A stretch of DNA of 64,000 bases from Cavenderia fasciculata (Eukaryota > Evosea > Eumycetozoa > Acytosteliales > Cavenderiaceae). The notes beneath the pieces were generated by a model. It was not told the DNA's origin. It saw only the letters and a list, made by a program, of their open reading frames with translations, and ran no database searches. Location: contig NW_004457737.1 of the NCBI RefSeq assembly GCF_000203815.1, positions 806,001 to 870,000 of the forward strand. The letters run 5' to 3'. Positions 47,409 to 58,800 of the stretch are shown in pieces; position 1 is the stretch's first letter, and each line of letters opens with the position of its first letter. The translations under genes and the position numbers were made by a program.

Positions 47409-49393
47409 CTAGTCTTTTTCTGAAATTTTAGTTTGTACTGGATTCATATTAATATCATCATTGTTAATATTTTCTTGTTGATGTTGTCTATTCTTCTTTT
47501 TATCAAAAGATTGATTTGATGGAAAAGGAATAACTAACATACCAACTCTTCTATTTAAATTTTGAAAACTCTTGTTTAATCTTTTGTAAATTTAATTCCA
47601 ACTTTTCTCTTGTTTACCAAAACGACCACCAAAATAATAGAGATTAAAACAAATGATAGACATATTACAAACAATATAACTATAATTTTCCAATTTTCAA
47701 AAGACCACTCGCATTCTCTGTCACATTGACTTTTATCCAACATTTCATCACCAACAATGAGAGCATTAAAAGCAGGATCCAATTCAACCGATTTACGAAA
47801 TCTTGGAATATTAAAAGTTGTAAAAAGATTAAAACCTTGATTGTCAATTTGTTTAAAAAGTGGATCATTTTCTAGAATGGTTACTCTTGATGGAAAAATA
47901 TATTCATAGTCAATAATCATTCTACTTGCAATTCAACAATAATCTTCCAACCAAAACTCTTGTCCATAAAATTTGATCACCAGGAGATACCAAACTTTGA
48001 ACCTTTTTTCTACCACATTTATCAAATTCTAATTTATCTGATTTTGAATGAAAAATAATTTGTAGAGTATTCATTGGTGATGACCATTCCCAATCCTGAA
48101 TTTTAATTTTAAATTTGATTGAATTTGGTGAAACTTGTAATTCCTCTCCTGCAAATAAAGAGATATTTGTATTTTCAAATTGATAAACATTGATATACAA
48201 TAGTGTCGTTCTATTATAAATTGATCCAATAAATATTGTTTCATTCATTTGTTTCCAATCAACTTTGTTCATTGAAATAGTTTGAACAATTAAAAAATCT
48301 TGATCAATTTCTCTAATAAATTGAATTCCTGTTGTAAAATTGACAATACCATTGGTTTCATTTTTTGTTGTTGTTGTTGATGATGATAGAGTTACAGTTC
48401 CATTATTTTCTATAGTTGTATTAAATAATTTATCTCTATTGATCAAATTTTCACCAATCAATGTAATGAATCCATTTTCTTTAAATGATGGATAAACAGC
48501 TTTAATAAATGGTGGTTGCCATGCAAAATGAGTAGAGTTGATTCCACTTGCATCTTGAATGATTACATTTTGAAATCCAGTAAGAGGTGAAACTATACAA
48601 GTGACTGATGATATTTGTTTTGAAGTTATTTGACAAGATTTTGATAATAATTTGGATGGATTGAAAAATGAAATATAGAAAGTTTCTAGGTTGAATAGTG
48701 TCAAATTACTGATTGTAATTTCTCCTCCATTTGTACCAATTGATGGAATATATACCTCTGAAATGGGTTGAAATTCACATATTGCTTGTTGAACTGGATC
48801 ATTATAACCCTTGGCATTATTTAAATTCCATGGAATACCTCTAATATAAATATTTATCTCTCTAGAGGTTAAAGATGGTTCACCTGGTTCGAATGGACAA
48901 TACCCTATATAAATAGAAAAATGAATTAAACAGGACTGTTTCTTTCTTTTTGATTTTTTTTGACATACCCCACCCAACATTGACCAGTATACATATTAAA
49001 TAGTGGTAGATTGGTTTCAGATCCAGTTGAAAAAGAGTAATTTTTAATAGCCATAGAGTCTATACCAAATACCCAGATACGATTGGAAGCAGTAGCAAAG
49101 TTTTTAGAATTGGAATTGAAAATAAAATCCCATTCTTGTTTTGATCCAAGTGTTTCAAGATATGATTTAAATGTACTACTTGTAAAGGTAGCACATTGAG
49201 TAGTGGCCATAGAGATTGAATAAGCCTGGACCAATTTATATCCATGACCATTTCCTCCCTGAGAGGTTGGCCATACAACTATATCCTTTATAGAATCATA
49301 TTGACATTCAATTAGACTACTATTAAAAACTATTAAAATGATTAAAATAAATACTCTTACTATTGATGTTTTTAAATCAATCATTTTGATCAA
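47409..49393 (-). CDS. Lectin-like / TIG-domain membrane protein, frame broken
   Basis: A type I membrane protein in several frames. N-terminus: signal peptide (IVRVFILIILIVFNSSLIEC). Then a C-type-lectin-like domain (TTQCATFTSSTFKSYLE, RIWVFGIDS, YCPFEPGEPS, NLNNAKGYNDP). An IPT/TIG domain follows (PPFIKAVYPSFKENGFITLIGENL), then a stalk, a membrane helix (WKIIVILFVICLSFVLISI) and a polar tail (NRRVGMLVIPFPSNQSFDKK). The main segments are 49393-48969, 48904-about 47928, about 47923-47580 and about 47579-47409. The best donor (GTATGT at 48968) and acceptor (48905) leave the frame one base off; further single-base shifts occur near 47925 and 47580. No base differences from a relative are available here, so a decaying gene and assembly errors are both open. 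The architecture is common in dictyostelid cell-recognition proteins. Confidence 0.7.
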
Positions 49394-49612
49394 TTATAAA
49401 AAAACAAATAAAATAAAATGATTTGATTATAACATGTTTTAAAAAAGATAAATCCCAAAATTTGTATATATTTAATCTTTTTAATAGTTTTGCTGTGGGA
49501 GATCCAAAAATTGACTGGGTTGATCAATACAATGAGTGACTTTACTTTGATGGGTACTATTAATTAATTTCTGTAAATAATTATTATTTATCTTTTTTCT
49601 TTAAACTATTTT

Positions 49613-50855
49613 TTAAATTAATGGATAACTTGCATAACTAGCAATACCACATTTATCATTATTATTCCTAGCCATCCTGAAAAATCCTCCTTGTTCACCC
49701 CAACCAGCTATAATAAATAAATAAATAAAAAAAGATAGATTAGTCAATTATAAGCTTTGAAATAATTTTAAAAAACAACATACTTCCCCAAGAATTTTTA
49801 AGTAACCAATAGGTTGGTTGAAATCCAATAACAAGTACTGCATGTGTTGGTTTTGATTTATCACATGTTGGTGATGAAAATATTCCACTCTTGTATAATT
49901 GAAATTCTCTAAATATAATAAATAATCATTTTTTATTAAAACATTTTAAAGAGTTAGTAAACCATAGGTAAATTCTTTTTCTTTTTTTTTTCTATTTTTA
50001 CATACCTAGAGCTTGCATCAAATGCAGCTGAAATGGGTGTTTTAAGGACACAATTTGCTAATTCTGTCTCTGATCTTGATACCATTGCGTAGGTTTGAAT
50101 GTTGGCAGTTTTGGATACTGGGTTGCAGAACCTCCTGTTACTATAACCTACATAGGGTCGTTCACTTGATAATGATATTCCCTTTTGGTCTTGGACTTGT
50201 TTAAAAGAGGTATGCATCCAGCCACCTTGGCATCCTGTATTTCCGTATTCACGACAATCAACCAATTCTTGTTCAGAGAGATCAAAATTTTTATTTATTG
50301 CCAGGTATCTAGATTCAATGGCAGATGTAGCTGAAAATGCATAACAACTATATATATTTATATTGGGTAGATTTTAATTATATTGTTTAAAAAAAAGTAA
50401 TATTGTTTAAACATACCTTCCACAGTCACCTTGATCTTTAACTCTACTAACTAGTCCAAAAGGTCTCCAATCATGACCTTGAACATTTGTTGTTGATAGA
50501 ATTTGTCTAGATGTTGGGTTTGAAGAAGAAGAAGAAGATGATGATAATGTTTCATTGTTGTCTGGTTGTAAGTTTTGTTGAATTGATGTGTCCAAGCAGT
50601 GAATAGATTTCTATTTGTTTGATCACCGATTGCCAAATATAACTCTAAACTAATTGGTCCAATATCTATATCAATAATAGGTCCTGATCCACCTGTAGAT
50701 GACGATGATGAGGATGAAGAGGATGACGATGAAGATGATGAAGATGAACCACCAAGTAATCCACCCAATAATCCAGTGATCGATAACAATTCACTTGATA
50801 CCACAAAACTTGATACAATGACAATAAAAATAACAAGAGTTCTTGATGGCTTCAT
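49613..50855 (-). CDS. Papain-family (C1A) cysteine protease with short prodomain
   Basis: Four exons: 50855-50417, 50347-50006, 49908-49784, 49707-49613. A signal peptide (LVIFIVIVSSFVVSS) is followed by a poly-Ser run of about 17 residues and only the first part of an I29 inhibitor domain (NLFTAWTHQFNKTYN). The mature protease is complete: DWRPFGLVSRVKDQGDCGSCYAF with the catalytic Cys formed across intron 1, then CQGGW, the catalytic His in PTHAVLVIGF, and Asn in LKNSWGTGWGEQGGFF, ending CGIASYASYPLI. The frame changes once between the prodomain start and the mature domain, somewhere within about 50595-50451. Most of the ERFNIN part of the prodomain is missing in either frame. Expected site of action is the endolysosome or outside the cell. 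Confidence 0.87.
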
Positions 50856-51068
50856 ATTTGTTAAAGGTTGAAATAGAAGAAAAAAGATATGATTATCACA
50901 TGTGAAGTACAAGGGTTTTAAAATGATGGATGAATTAATTTAAATTAAACGACGGTTCAAAACCCAACAAAGAAAATCTCATCTCTTGGAACGAGTGATT
51001 CGGTGAAACAGTGATCAAACACCATTATTATGATTATTATTATTTATTTATTTAAATATATTTGAATT

Positions 51069-53594
51069 CTAACTAGTACTTGAAACATTACAAAATAAAG
51101 TTGAAGGTAAAAAGTAAGAAACAAAAGAATAGAAACCTTGCATTCCTCCCCAAGAATTCTTTTCCTTGCCAGCCACCAATTCCTTATTTTTTTCTAGTTG
51201 CGTAGACAATTGTTTTTCCAAAAACTTGTTTGCCTGTTTTTCTTCGTGGTACATTTTCTGGACACGTTGTATTTCTTGGTCCTTGTTTTTCTGTAAATCT
51301 GTCATTGCTTGTTGTTGTTCATCGAGTAGAGTCAATGTACTTTCTTTTTGTGCTTCCAATTCATTTGTATGTAATCTAATCAAATCTGTTTTTTTCATTC
51401 CTTTTATACTGCCGCTGCCTGATGTATTATTATTATAAGTTGTCAATGGTGAAAATGCATTTGATAAATCAAATGGTGATAATGTTGCTTGATTTTGTTG
51501 TTGTTGTTGATTATATGGATTTGAATATCCTAAACTACTATATTGGTGTTGTTGTTGATTGGGACTAACAAACATTTGATCAAAAATGGGTTGTTTTGAA
51601 GAAGAGGATCTTGGTGAAATAGTATGATATATTGATGGTGATGATGTTACAGGTGTTTGTTGTTGATAACCAATTGGAGATTGTAAAGAATTACCACTTT
51701 GTTGTTGTTGACTAATTCTTAGAGGTGATTGTTGTAAATTATTAACCATTGTTACAGGTGTTGGTGGACTAGTTAAAATTTGTGGACTTGATGTCAACAT
51801 ATTACTATTCATTTTTGGACTTGATTGTTGTCTTGAAAGTGTTGGTTTAATATTTGTTGTTATAGTAGATTCAATTGGTGATTGCATTGAAGTGGTTGTA
51901 TTTGCCGAAGAAATTTCCGTTGTAATATTAATATTCTCTTCATTAATTTCTGGTAATTGAATTTCACCACTAATTAATTTTAATTGTTCTTTTAATTGAT
52001 CAACTTCATCATTTTCTTTTTCTTTTTCTTTTTCCTTTTCCTTTTCTTTTTCTTTTTGTTGTAATTGTTCAAATTCTTTTTGTAAACTAATTGGTGAGGA
52101 AGAAATGATTGGTGGAGAATTTGGAGAGGATGATGATAAATCTCTATCTTCACGATTTGGAGTTGATGGAATTGGGATGGGAGGTGATGGTGTTCCACTT
52201 CCAGATCTATTCATAGTGTTGGGAGGATCAAAAAATTCCGATTTTTGTTTTGATAATAATTGTTTTGCCTTGTCAATGGTTGGTTTAATTCTTTTCTCTG
52301 TAAATGATGCATTTTTATCGCGCTCTGCCAATGTTTCATTACTAAATGTAACCATCATTGACAGTTTGTTATTAATATTTTGTTGAGATTTTAAGAGATG
52401 ATTTAATTTTTTAATTTCCAAATCCTTCATGACGACTTGTTCGGAAAGGGAACGAGCCTTTTCCTTTTCATTTTCCATATTGTCTCGAAGGGCTGCATCA
52501 TTTTGGTTTAATTTGGAAATGGTTGTTTTGAGATTGGTGTTTTGTACAGTTAGATCCTTGTTTGAATCACGCATACCATCGACAAACTTTGCATCCTTTT
52601 TGAGACGATCAATTTCTTGATCTTTTTTCTTGAGTTGTGCTTCCAGTTGTTGCCTCGACTTTTCGAGAAACGTAATTTCCGATTGAAAAGTATCACATTC
52701 CTTTTCAAGAGTCTTGTAGTTTTCTTGTAGTTGACCCATGATTGCCGAGTTTTTACTCCATTCCAATGTTGACTTTTCGCGTTGTGGTTCGGCTTGTTTG
52801 GATGTTGGAAGATCTGAATCTTCAAAAGACAACTTGGGACTCATTGGATGATTGAGACCACTATAACGAGCGATAAACGATGTAATCTCAATGGAACCGT
52901 CATTATCGACTGGCAAATCATTGACAAACATTAATAGTTTGTTTTTGGGTATAGTCTTGCCATTGTTGAGTTTGGTAAACAAATCTTCAAATTGGTCAAA
53001 TGTAATGACTGGTTTGGTTGAAAAGAGTTTGTTGAATTTGTTTTTCGATGGTGATGCGAGATGACTGTACTGTGATGTTGACTGTCCCTGGATCAATGGT
53101 GATCCTTTGGGTGTGATATTGTATTTTTTGAGCATATCGACCGGTACCTTGAACTTTGGTAACCGATTCTTTTCCAACAACAGTCTACGTGATTCATTGG
53201 CATTGACACCTTCCATAAACCTTGTCATACTCTCTACGAAATTGTCAAAATCAATCGACACGTTTTCATCCTTTATCGAATCCATATCAGTGTCTGCGTC
53301 CACCTCCAATTCACCACCATCCAACTGACAATGTACAATCTTTAAGTATTCCAACAATTGTCCAATCAATGGGTTACTGTCAATCACATCGGCACCCAAA
53401 CTTTCAATCTCCTCTCTTAATTGTGCCAATGTTATAATACCACTTGAATCTCTATCAATTGCTCTAAATACTTGTTCCATTTGATTGATAAATTCATTTG
53501 TTCCCAACTGTCCACCATCCACTTGATCGTCACCATCTCTATCATCGTCATTACTAATTAATATTTCTTCAAATTCATTATTTGACAGAGACAT
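51069..53594 (-). CDS. EF-hand and coiled-coil protein, unknown function
   Basis: A single exon of 841 residues. Near the N-terminus is an EF-hand (MEQVFRAIDRDSSGIITLAQL, residues about 39-59) with loop DRDSSGIITLAQ; position 12 is Gln in place of Glu, so calcium affinity may be weak. A second helix-loop-helix (ITFDQFEDLFTKLNNGKTIPKNKLLMF) and a third (PVDNDGSIEITSFIARY) follow. Residues about 280-430 form a strong coiled coil. The middle is rich in Ser, Pro, Gln and Thr with a Lys/Glu run, and a second coiled coil lies near 750-820. The layout recalls scaffold proteins such as Rab11-FIP3/4 or ninein, but I see no signature that identifies it. Confidence 0.8.
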   Translation of the reverse strand: MSLSNNEFEEILISNDDDRDGDDQVDGGQLGTNEFINQMEQVFRAIDRDSSGIITLAQLREEIESLGADVIDSNPLIGQLLEYLKIVHCQLDGGELEVDADTDMDSIKDENVSIDFDNFVESMTRFMEGVNANESRRLLLEKNRLPKFKVPVDMLKKYNITPKGSPLIQGQSTSQYSHLASPSKNKFNKLFSTKPVITFDQFEDLFTKLNNGKTIPKNKLLMFVNDLPVDNDGSIEITSFIARYSGLNHPMSPKLSFEDSDLPTSKQAEPQREKSTLEWSKNSAIMGQLQENYKTLEKECDTFQSEITFLEKSRQQLEAQLKKKDQEIDRLKKDAKFVDGMRDSNKDLTVQNTNLKTTISKLNQNDAALRDNMENEKEKARSLSEQVVMKDLEIKKLNHLLKSQQNINNKLSMMVTFSNETLAERDKNASFTEKRIKPTIDKAKQLLSKQKSEFFDPPNTMNRSGSGTPSPPIPIPSTPNREDRDLSSSSPNSPPIISSSPISLQKEFEQLQQKEKEKEKEKEKEKENDEVDQLKEQLKLISGEIQLPEINEENINITTEISSANTTTSMQSPIESTITTNIKPTLSRQQSSPKMNSNMLTSSPQILTSPPTPVTMVNNLQQSPLRISQQQQSGNSLQSPIGYQQQTPVTSSPSIYHTISPRSSSSKQPIFDQMFVSPNQQQHQYSSLGYSNPYNQQQQQNQATLSPFDLSNAFSPLTTYNNNTSGSGSIKGMKKTDLIRLHTNELEAQKESTLTLLDEQQQAMTDLQKNKDQEIQRVQKMYHEEKQANKFLEKQLSTQLEKNKELVAGKEKNSWGGMQGFYSFVSYFLPSTLFCNVSSTS

Positions 53595-54549
53595 TATTAA
53601 ATATTATTATTATTATTATTACTTATTAAATAAATAAATAAATATATGTATATATACAATCTTTTTTTATTTGTAAAAAAAGACAAAAGAATTAAAAAAA
53701 AACTAAAAGTAAAAGTATGTTTTTTTGATTAATATAAAATTAAAATTATTAAAATATTATTATTATTCTACGATGCTTGGTTATTATGAAAAATGGGAAT
53801 GGGATCTATTGAAAAATAATAATAAAAAATAAAAACAAAAAAAATTGGTTGTAAAATAATCTTGTTACTCAGTCTAGTCTCTCTGATATACTATTGTGTA
53901 AAAACTCTTTTATCTCTATCTCGATATCTATCTCTCTTTATCTTTAGAAATTCTAATCTAATAGATAGAAGAGAATAAAACATTCGACATGATATACTAT
54001 CCTTATCCTTATCCTTATCCTGTCTGTCCTCTTGTTTATTGATTTAATTTTTAATTGACACATAACCAACCCTAACCACACACTCCGACCGAGGTGGAGC
54101 CATTATTATCATTATTGTTATTGTTGCTTGTTGTTAGGGTTGGTGTCAAGAAAGTGATATACACAATACAATCAATTATGACCGTTACTGTTGTGTGGTG
54201 GTAGTAGTGTGTGTTGGTGGGTAATACAGCTGTTTTTTGAATGGCGATGGATGATAATTAATTATCGTAACACTTACTACAAAAGTGTATTTATATTACT
54301 TTACTTTACTGCCCAATATTCTTATTTCGTCGTTGTCGTCGTCTGTACTTATCCTATTATTATTATATAATCTAAGATATATAGAAAATAATCATATGAT
54401 TAAAATCTGCCACACCATTTCACTAACTTTGATTTGTGAGGGCGCCGATTGTCCAACAGACTTTTTTTTTTTTTGAAATTTTTTGTCGGTTACAAATTAA
54501 TTAAGCTACCTCCTTTGCATCACTACACATAATCACACACAGCGACCTG
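53595..54549. other. Divergent promoter region, low-complexity
   Basis: A 955-base region between the EF-hand gene (minus) and ICT1 (plus). It contains short tandem tatcctta units near 53998-54018, a T10 run near 54462, and AT-rich filler. The block at about 54060-54110 is richer in C (accctaaccacacactccg). No gene is supported. Confidence 0.5.
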
Positions 54550-55132
54550 ATGTTATCCTTATCTTTATCATCATCTTTAAAGAATTTTACACAACAATGC
54601 ACATTTGCTGTTAGGTACTACTCTAGCGGATTTAAAGTACATGTACCAAGAGAAAAGATAGAGCTGTCATTTGCGAGGTCGAGTGGAGCAGGAGGTCAAA
54701 ATGTAAACAAGGTTGAAACAAAGGTAGAAGCAAGATTTAATATTTATCGTGCTGATTGGTTAACTGATCATTGTAAAGAAACTCTAAGAGTATGAAATGA
54801 AAAAAAGTTGTAATTGTAATAAGTAGTAATAGTAATACTAATTCATTACATTTTCTATTTCATTTTAGAAAGAATATGCAAAGAATTTAAATAGTTCTGG
54901 TGATTTTGTGATTACATCAATGAAACATAGAGAACAAAGATTAAACATTAAAGATGTATTTGAAAAATTAGAGAGATTGTTGACAGATGCTTCCATCATA
55001 CCAAAGGAGCGTCTGCCTACAGATGCTCCACTCTATGCAAACGAAAAACGGTTAGAAGAGAAAAAGAAACGTTCAGATGTTAAAGCAAGTAGATCAAATC
55101 GTGGTAGAGGTGGTAGATATGATAATTGGTAA
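54550..55132 (+). CDS. Mitochondrial ribosome rescue factor ICT1 (peptidyl-tRNA hydrolase)
   Basis: Two exons, 54550-54789 and 54869-55132, 167 residues. ICT1 (mL62/MRPL58) frees nascent chains from stalled mitochondrial ribosomes. The start is a Ser/Leu-rich presequence (MLSLSLSSSLKNFTQQ). The RF1-type catalytic motif is intact, ARSSGAGGQNVNKVETKVEARF, with the GGQ glutamine. The rest follows the family (LNSSGDFVITSMKHREQRLN), and the C-terminus is a basic Lys/Arg-rich tail (EKKKRSDVKASRSNRGRGGR) as needed to occupy the mRNA channel. The bacterial relative ArfB has the same layout. Short length and lack of other RF1 domains exclude a true release factor. Confidence 0.94.
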
Positions 55133-55493
55133 AAGACAAAAGGACAAATAATAATAATAATAATAATAATAATAGGATGGGAATATGGACATTCAATTCT
55201 TGCCCAACTTGTAAATAAATCTTGATTGTTGAGATCAAACCACCGACCGCTGGTCTTGATCAAACGAAACGTTAACAGTAAATAGTTCCATTTTTATGTT
55301 CAATGTATACTCCACCCAACAACAACAACAAAGTTGATGGTGGTACCAAAAAAAGAGGATACGTAACAAGTACCACGGAAAACACCGATTCAACTGTTGT
55401 TCATTTTTCGTAACAGGTCCTTCAAGAATGTTTATAAATTGGATGGATTCATTCATTATTTTTCAATTCAAATCAAATATTAATTAATTAATT
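55133..55493. other. Short intergenic region
   Basis: A 361-base stretch between two plus-strand genes, with an ATA trinucleotide run just after the ICT1 stop codon and a slightly GC-richer part at 55195-55400 that probably serves as the promoter of the small downstream gene. No other feature is supported. Confidence 0.5.
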
Positions 55494-55749
55494 ATGTTAT
55501 TTAGTATGTTTAGAAAAAGATATTATTTCTATTCCATTCCATATTGATTCATTTCTTTTTTTTTTAATAGAAAACTTATGTAATCTCTCAAAGGGATCTA
55601 ATATCTCTTACTCTCCATCATCATCACAATATTTAGAACAAGATTCATATTCATCAACCCAAGGATTATCATCATATACTGGTTTCAAACCCAAAAATGA
55701 TTCAAATCAAAATAATGGTAATGGAAATGGAAATGGTGGATGGAAATAA
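55494..55749 (+). CDS. Small Ser/Gly/Asn-rich protein, 62 residues
   Basis: Two exons, 55494-55503 and 55571-55749. As in the gene at 42237, exon 1 has exactly 10 coding bases (atgttattta), intron 1 starts GTATGT, and the intron ends with a T tract plus AATAG. The product starts MLFKNLCNLSKGSNISYSPS, is Ser/Tyr-rich in the middle (QYLEQDSYSSTQGLSSYTGF), and ends in Asn/Gly repeats closing with GGWK. I recognise no domain. It is convergent with the large CLU-LRR gene, 56 bases away. Confidence rests on the matching splice signals, the clean frame and the similarity of gene structure to its counterpart upstream. Confidence 0.6.
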
Positions 55750-55805
55750 TATCTTTATTTATTTATAATTTATTTGTATAATTAATTATAAATTTCTTTT
55801 AATTT

Positions 55806-58800
55806 TTAAAAAAGATTAAGATCTTTTTTAAGTTTATCACTTTTCCATTTTGGTAATGAATAAAAAGTTGATTTTTTCAAATGAAATACTTGTTGGAATG
55901 ATTCATCGTTTAGATATTTTTCCAAGTTGTTTGGGTCGATGGGAGGGTTTGTGACTGGTCTTTGTAAAAGTTCCTTGTAACCTAGTGACTCTTCATAGTC
56001 GCGATATCGTATCTCGACAACCTCTATCTTTTTCGCTTGTTCCTCTTCTTCTCTTTTCTTTTTCTTTAGTCTTGCTTCCACCTCTTCCTTTTGTTGTTGT
56101 AGCAGTTGCATTCTTTTTTCTTGTTCTCTTTGTAGTGATTCTGTCTTTTCCAGTTCCTTTTGTTTGTTTGCTCTTTCTTTTGCCTGTAGTCTCCATTCCG
56201 ATGTAGTACCTTCATTGATTTTAATTGGTTTCAAGATTTCAGATGGTGAAGCATTTCGTAGTTCACCAACCAATGGTAGCGAGTGAAGAGATAGACGAGT
56301 GAGTCTAAAAAGTGTACATTTACTCTTGATATAGTCAATGGCAGCTTGAGTGATATTATTACATTCACGAAGGAACAGTTTCTCGAGATAGAGTAAATGG
56401 TCGGCTAGGAAATGGACTGATCGATCTGTGAGTAGACCAGCACTGCTTAAATCCAAGTGTCGGAGCAGACAAAGATTCTCGGCCAAATGAATCACATTGG
56501 CATCATTTAAATTGGCACATCCACTTAGAATAAGTGTTTCTAGTGATTGAAGATGTTTTCCAATTTGTAAAAATGATTTTGTCGTCAATCTAATACACAG
56601 TGTCAAATCCAAATGCTTTAGATTTTTCAAGTGATTACAAATTGATATCATTGTACCATCCAAAACTCTACTATTATTACTTAGGTCCAAATACTCTAAT
56701 TGTGTCAGCAAATTTAATCCAGTAAATGATAATTCATTTAAATGATAACATTGTTTCAATGATATATAGGTCAACTTGCTCAATACTGTAGTCATATTTA
56801 AAAAACTTTGATGACTAATTTGTAATTTTTGAATTGACAATGTTTGTAATTTCTCCAAATTTGAAAATGTTAATGATCCATCATCAATCAATTTACTAGT
56901 AGAGTAAAAGAATTAATTAATTATTTTGTTTTCCTATTCTTTTTTTCTATTTTTTTTTTTTAATACATACGGACAAGAATCCAATTTTAAATGTAAAAGA
57001 TTAGTTAAATCATTAATAATAGTTAGGGTATTTTGAGTAATATTTGGATTTTCAGAAAGATTGACAGAGATTAATTTTGGACATTGAATGATTAGATTTT
57101 GAATGGATGATTCTTCTAGTTGTGGACACATTGAAAGATCGATTTTATCTAGTGTGTTGCAAAGGTTGGTGGCAATGGCTTGGAGAGAGACTGAGGTGAT
57201 AGAATGACATCTAGACAATTTGAGGTCTTGCAATTTCGAAAGTCTCTGTGACAATGGTACCAATGATGAATCTGTTATAAATTTGCACCCTTTTAGTGAT
57301 AGTTTGGTGAGTGATGTCATTTTGGTAGAGATAGAGTTGATAGTGACATCGGTTAAATTATAACAAGACTCGAGAATAAGAGTTTGGAAATTGGGGCATG
57401 GTGGAAGACTGACAAACGAGACATCAGACAATTTACTACACGATGTCAAGTCGAGACTGACAAGATGGTGCCATGGGAATCCACCCTTTGTAAATGTATC
57501 GTCAGACAGTCTGTTTTCATTTCGTAGATTGAGTTCGATCAACAGAGGCAGTGATGCCAATGCAAAAATCACCTCGCTGCCAATCTTGCATTTAGAGACG
57601 TCGAGACGACGGAGATTCTTGAGTTGGGCAAGTGAGGGTAGTGCTTCGACTGCAATCATTGGACAGTTTGAATGTCAAGTGATTGAATCAATGGACAAAA
57701 GTTGGAAATGACCGAAATCGTGGTTTGGGTAATCAGCGATCCCGACAAATCAAGAGACACCAAATGTTTACCAACCACTGACAACAGCTCTGTCAACCCT
57801 TGATCCGTCACCTTTGGACAATAACTAAGATTCAAACTTGCCAATGTTCCAGTGCTGTCAAAGAATTCTCCTAAAATACCCATCACTTGATCATTGATCG
57901 ATGTACGATGAAAATCAATCGATCTAATCCCACTCATTGCCAATTTCATTCTCTCTTTAATCTCTTTTGAATAAGTTGCCATTACCAATAAATCAACTAA
58001 ACTTTGTCCTTGATTATTTAATGAATCATTTAATTTTTCTAATACATATTGATTCTAAAATAAATTAATAAATTAATAAATTAAATTTTTCCTTTTTTTT
58101 TTTTTCTATTATTTTTCTACATACATTCATTTTAAATAATTTATCATAAAGATTTGATAATTCAATTATAAATGTATCATCATTATTTGCACTATTAAAT
58201 TTAATCATTTCATTTAGAGAATCTGAATACATTGAATAGATTTTGTTGTCTGGACTAGGATGATATTGTACCAATAGTCTAAAGATGAGAGCTGTTGGAT
58301 AGTAGAGACGTTTACTACCTAGTTTCGAGTTGATCCACATATCTTTACCAATTTTAAAGATTGCTTCATAGACTGCATCACGATCAATTAGCAGAGCATG
58401 ATTGAATTTAGTGTAGGCTTGAACAAAGAATTCCTGTTGTCGACGTTCATTTGAATCTTCGTGATGAGATGGTCGATAGACAAGTGCTTTACCAAGCAAC
58501 AACTTTACTCCAACATCTCTAGGTCTATGCTTTTCCAATACTTCGCAAATATTTGCTACACCAATCAATGACATCGACATACCTTCTTTACCAAAATCAA
58601 ACAATTTCTTGGTGTCTGCAAAAACAGTGGTGAACAAGTCTTCCTTGGCAATTCTCTCTCTTTCTGCTCTCTCCTCTTCACCTTCACCTTCACTAGACAC
58701 AATGATACGTTTTGTAATGTGTTTGGTTGTAGAGGCGTTGGGTGGTACATAGTTTGATTGTTGTTGATCATAGTATCGGAGAGCATGGTCAAATTCGATC

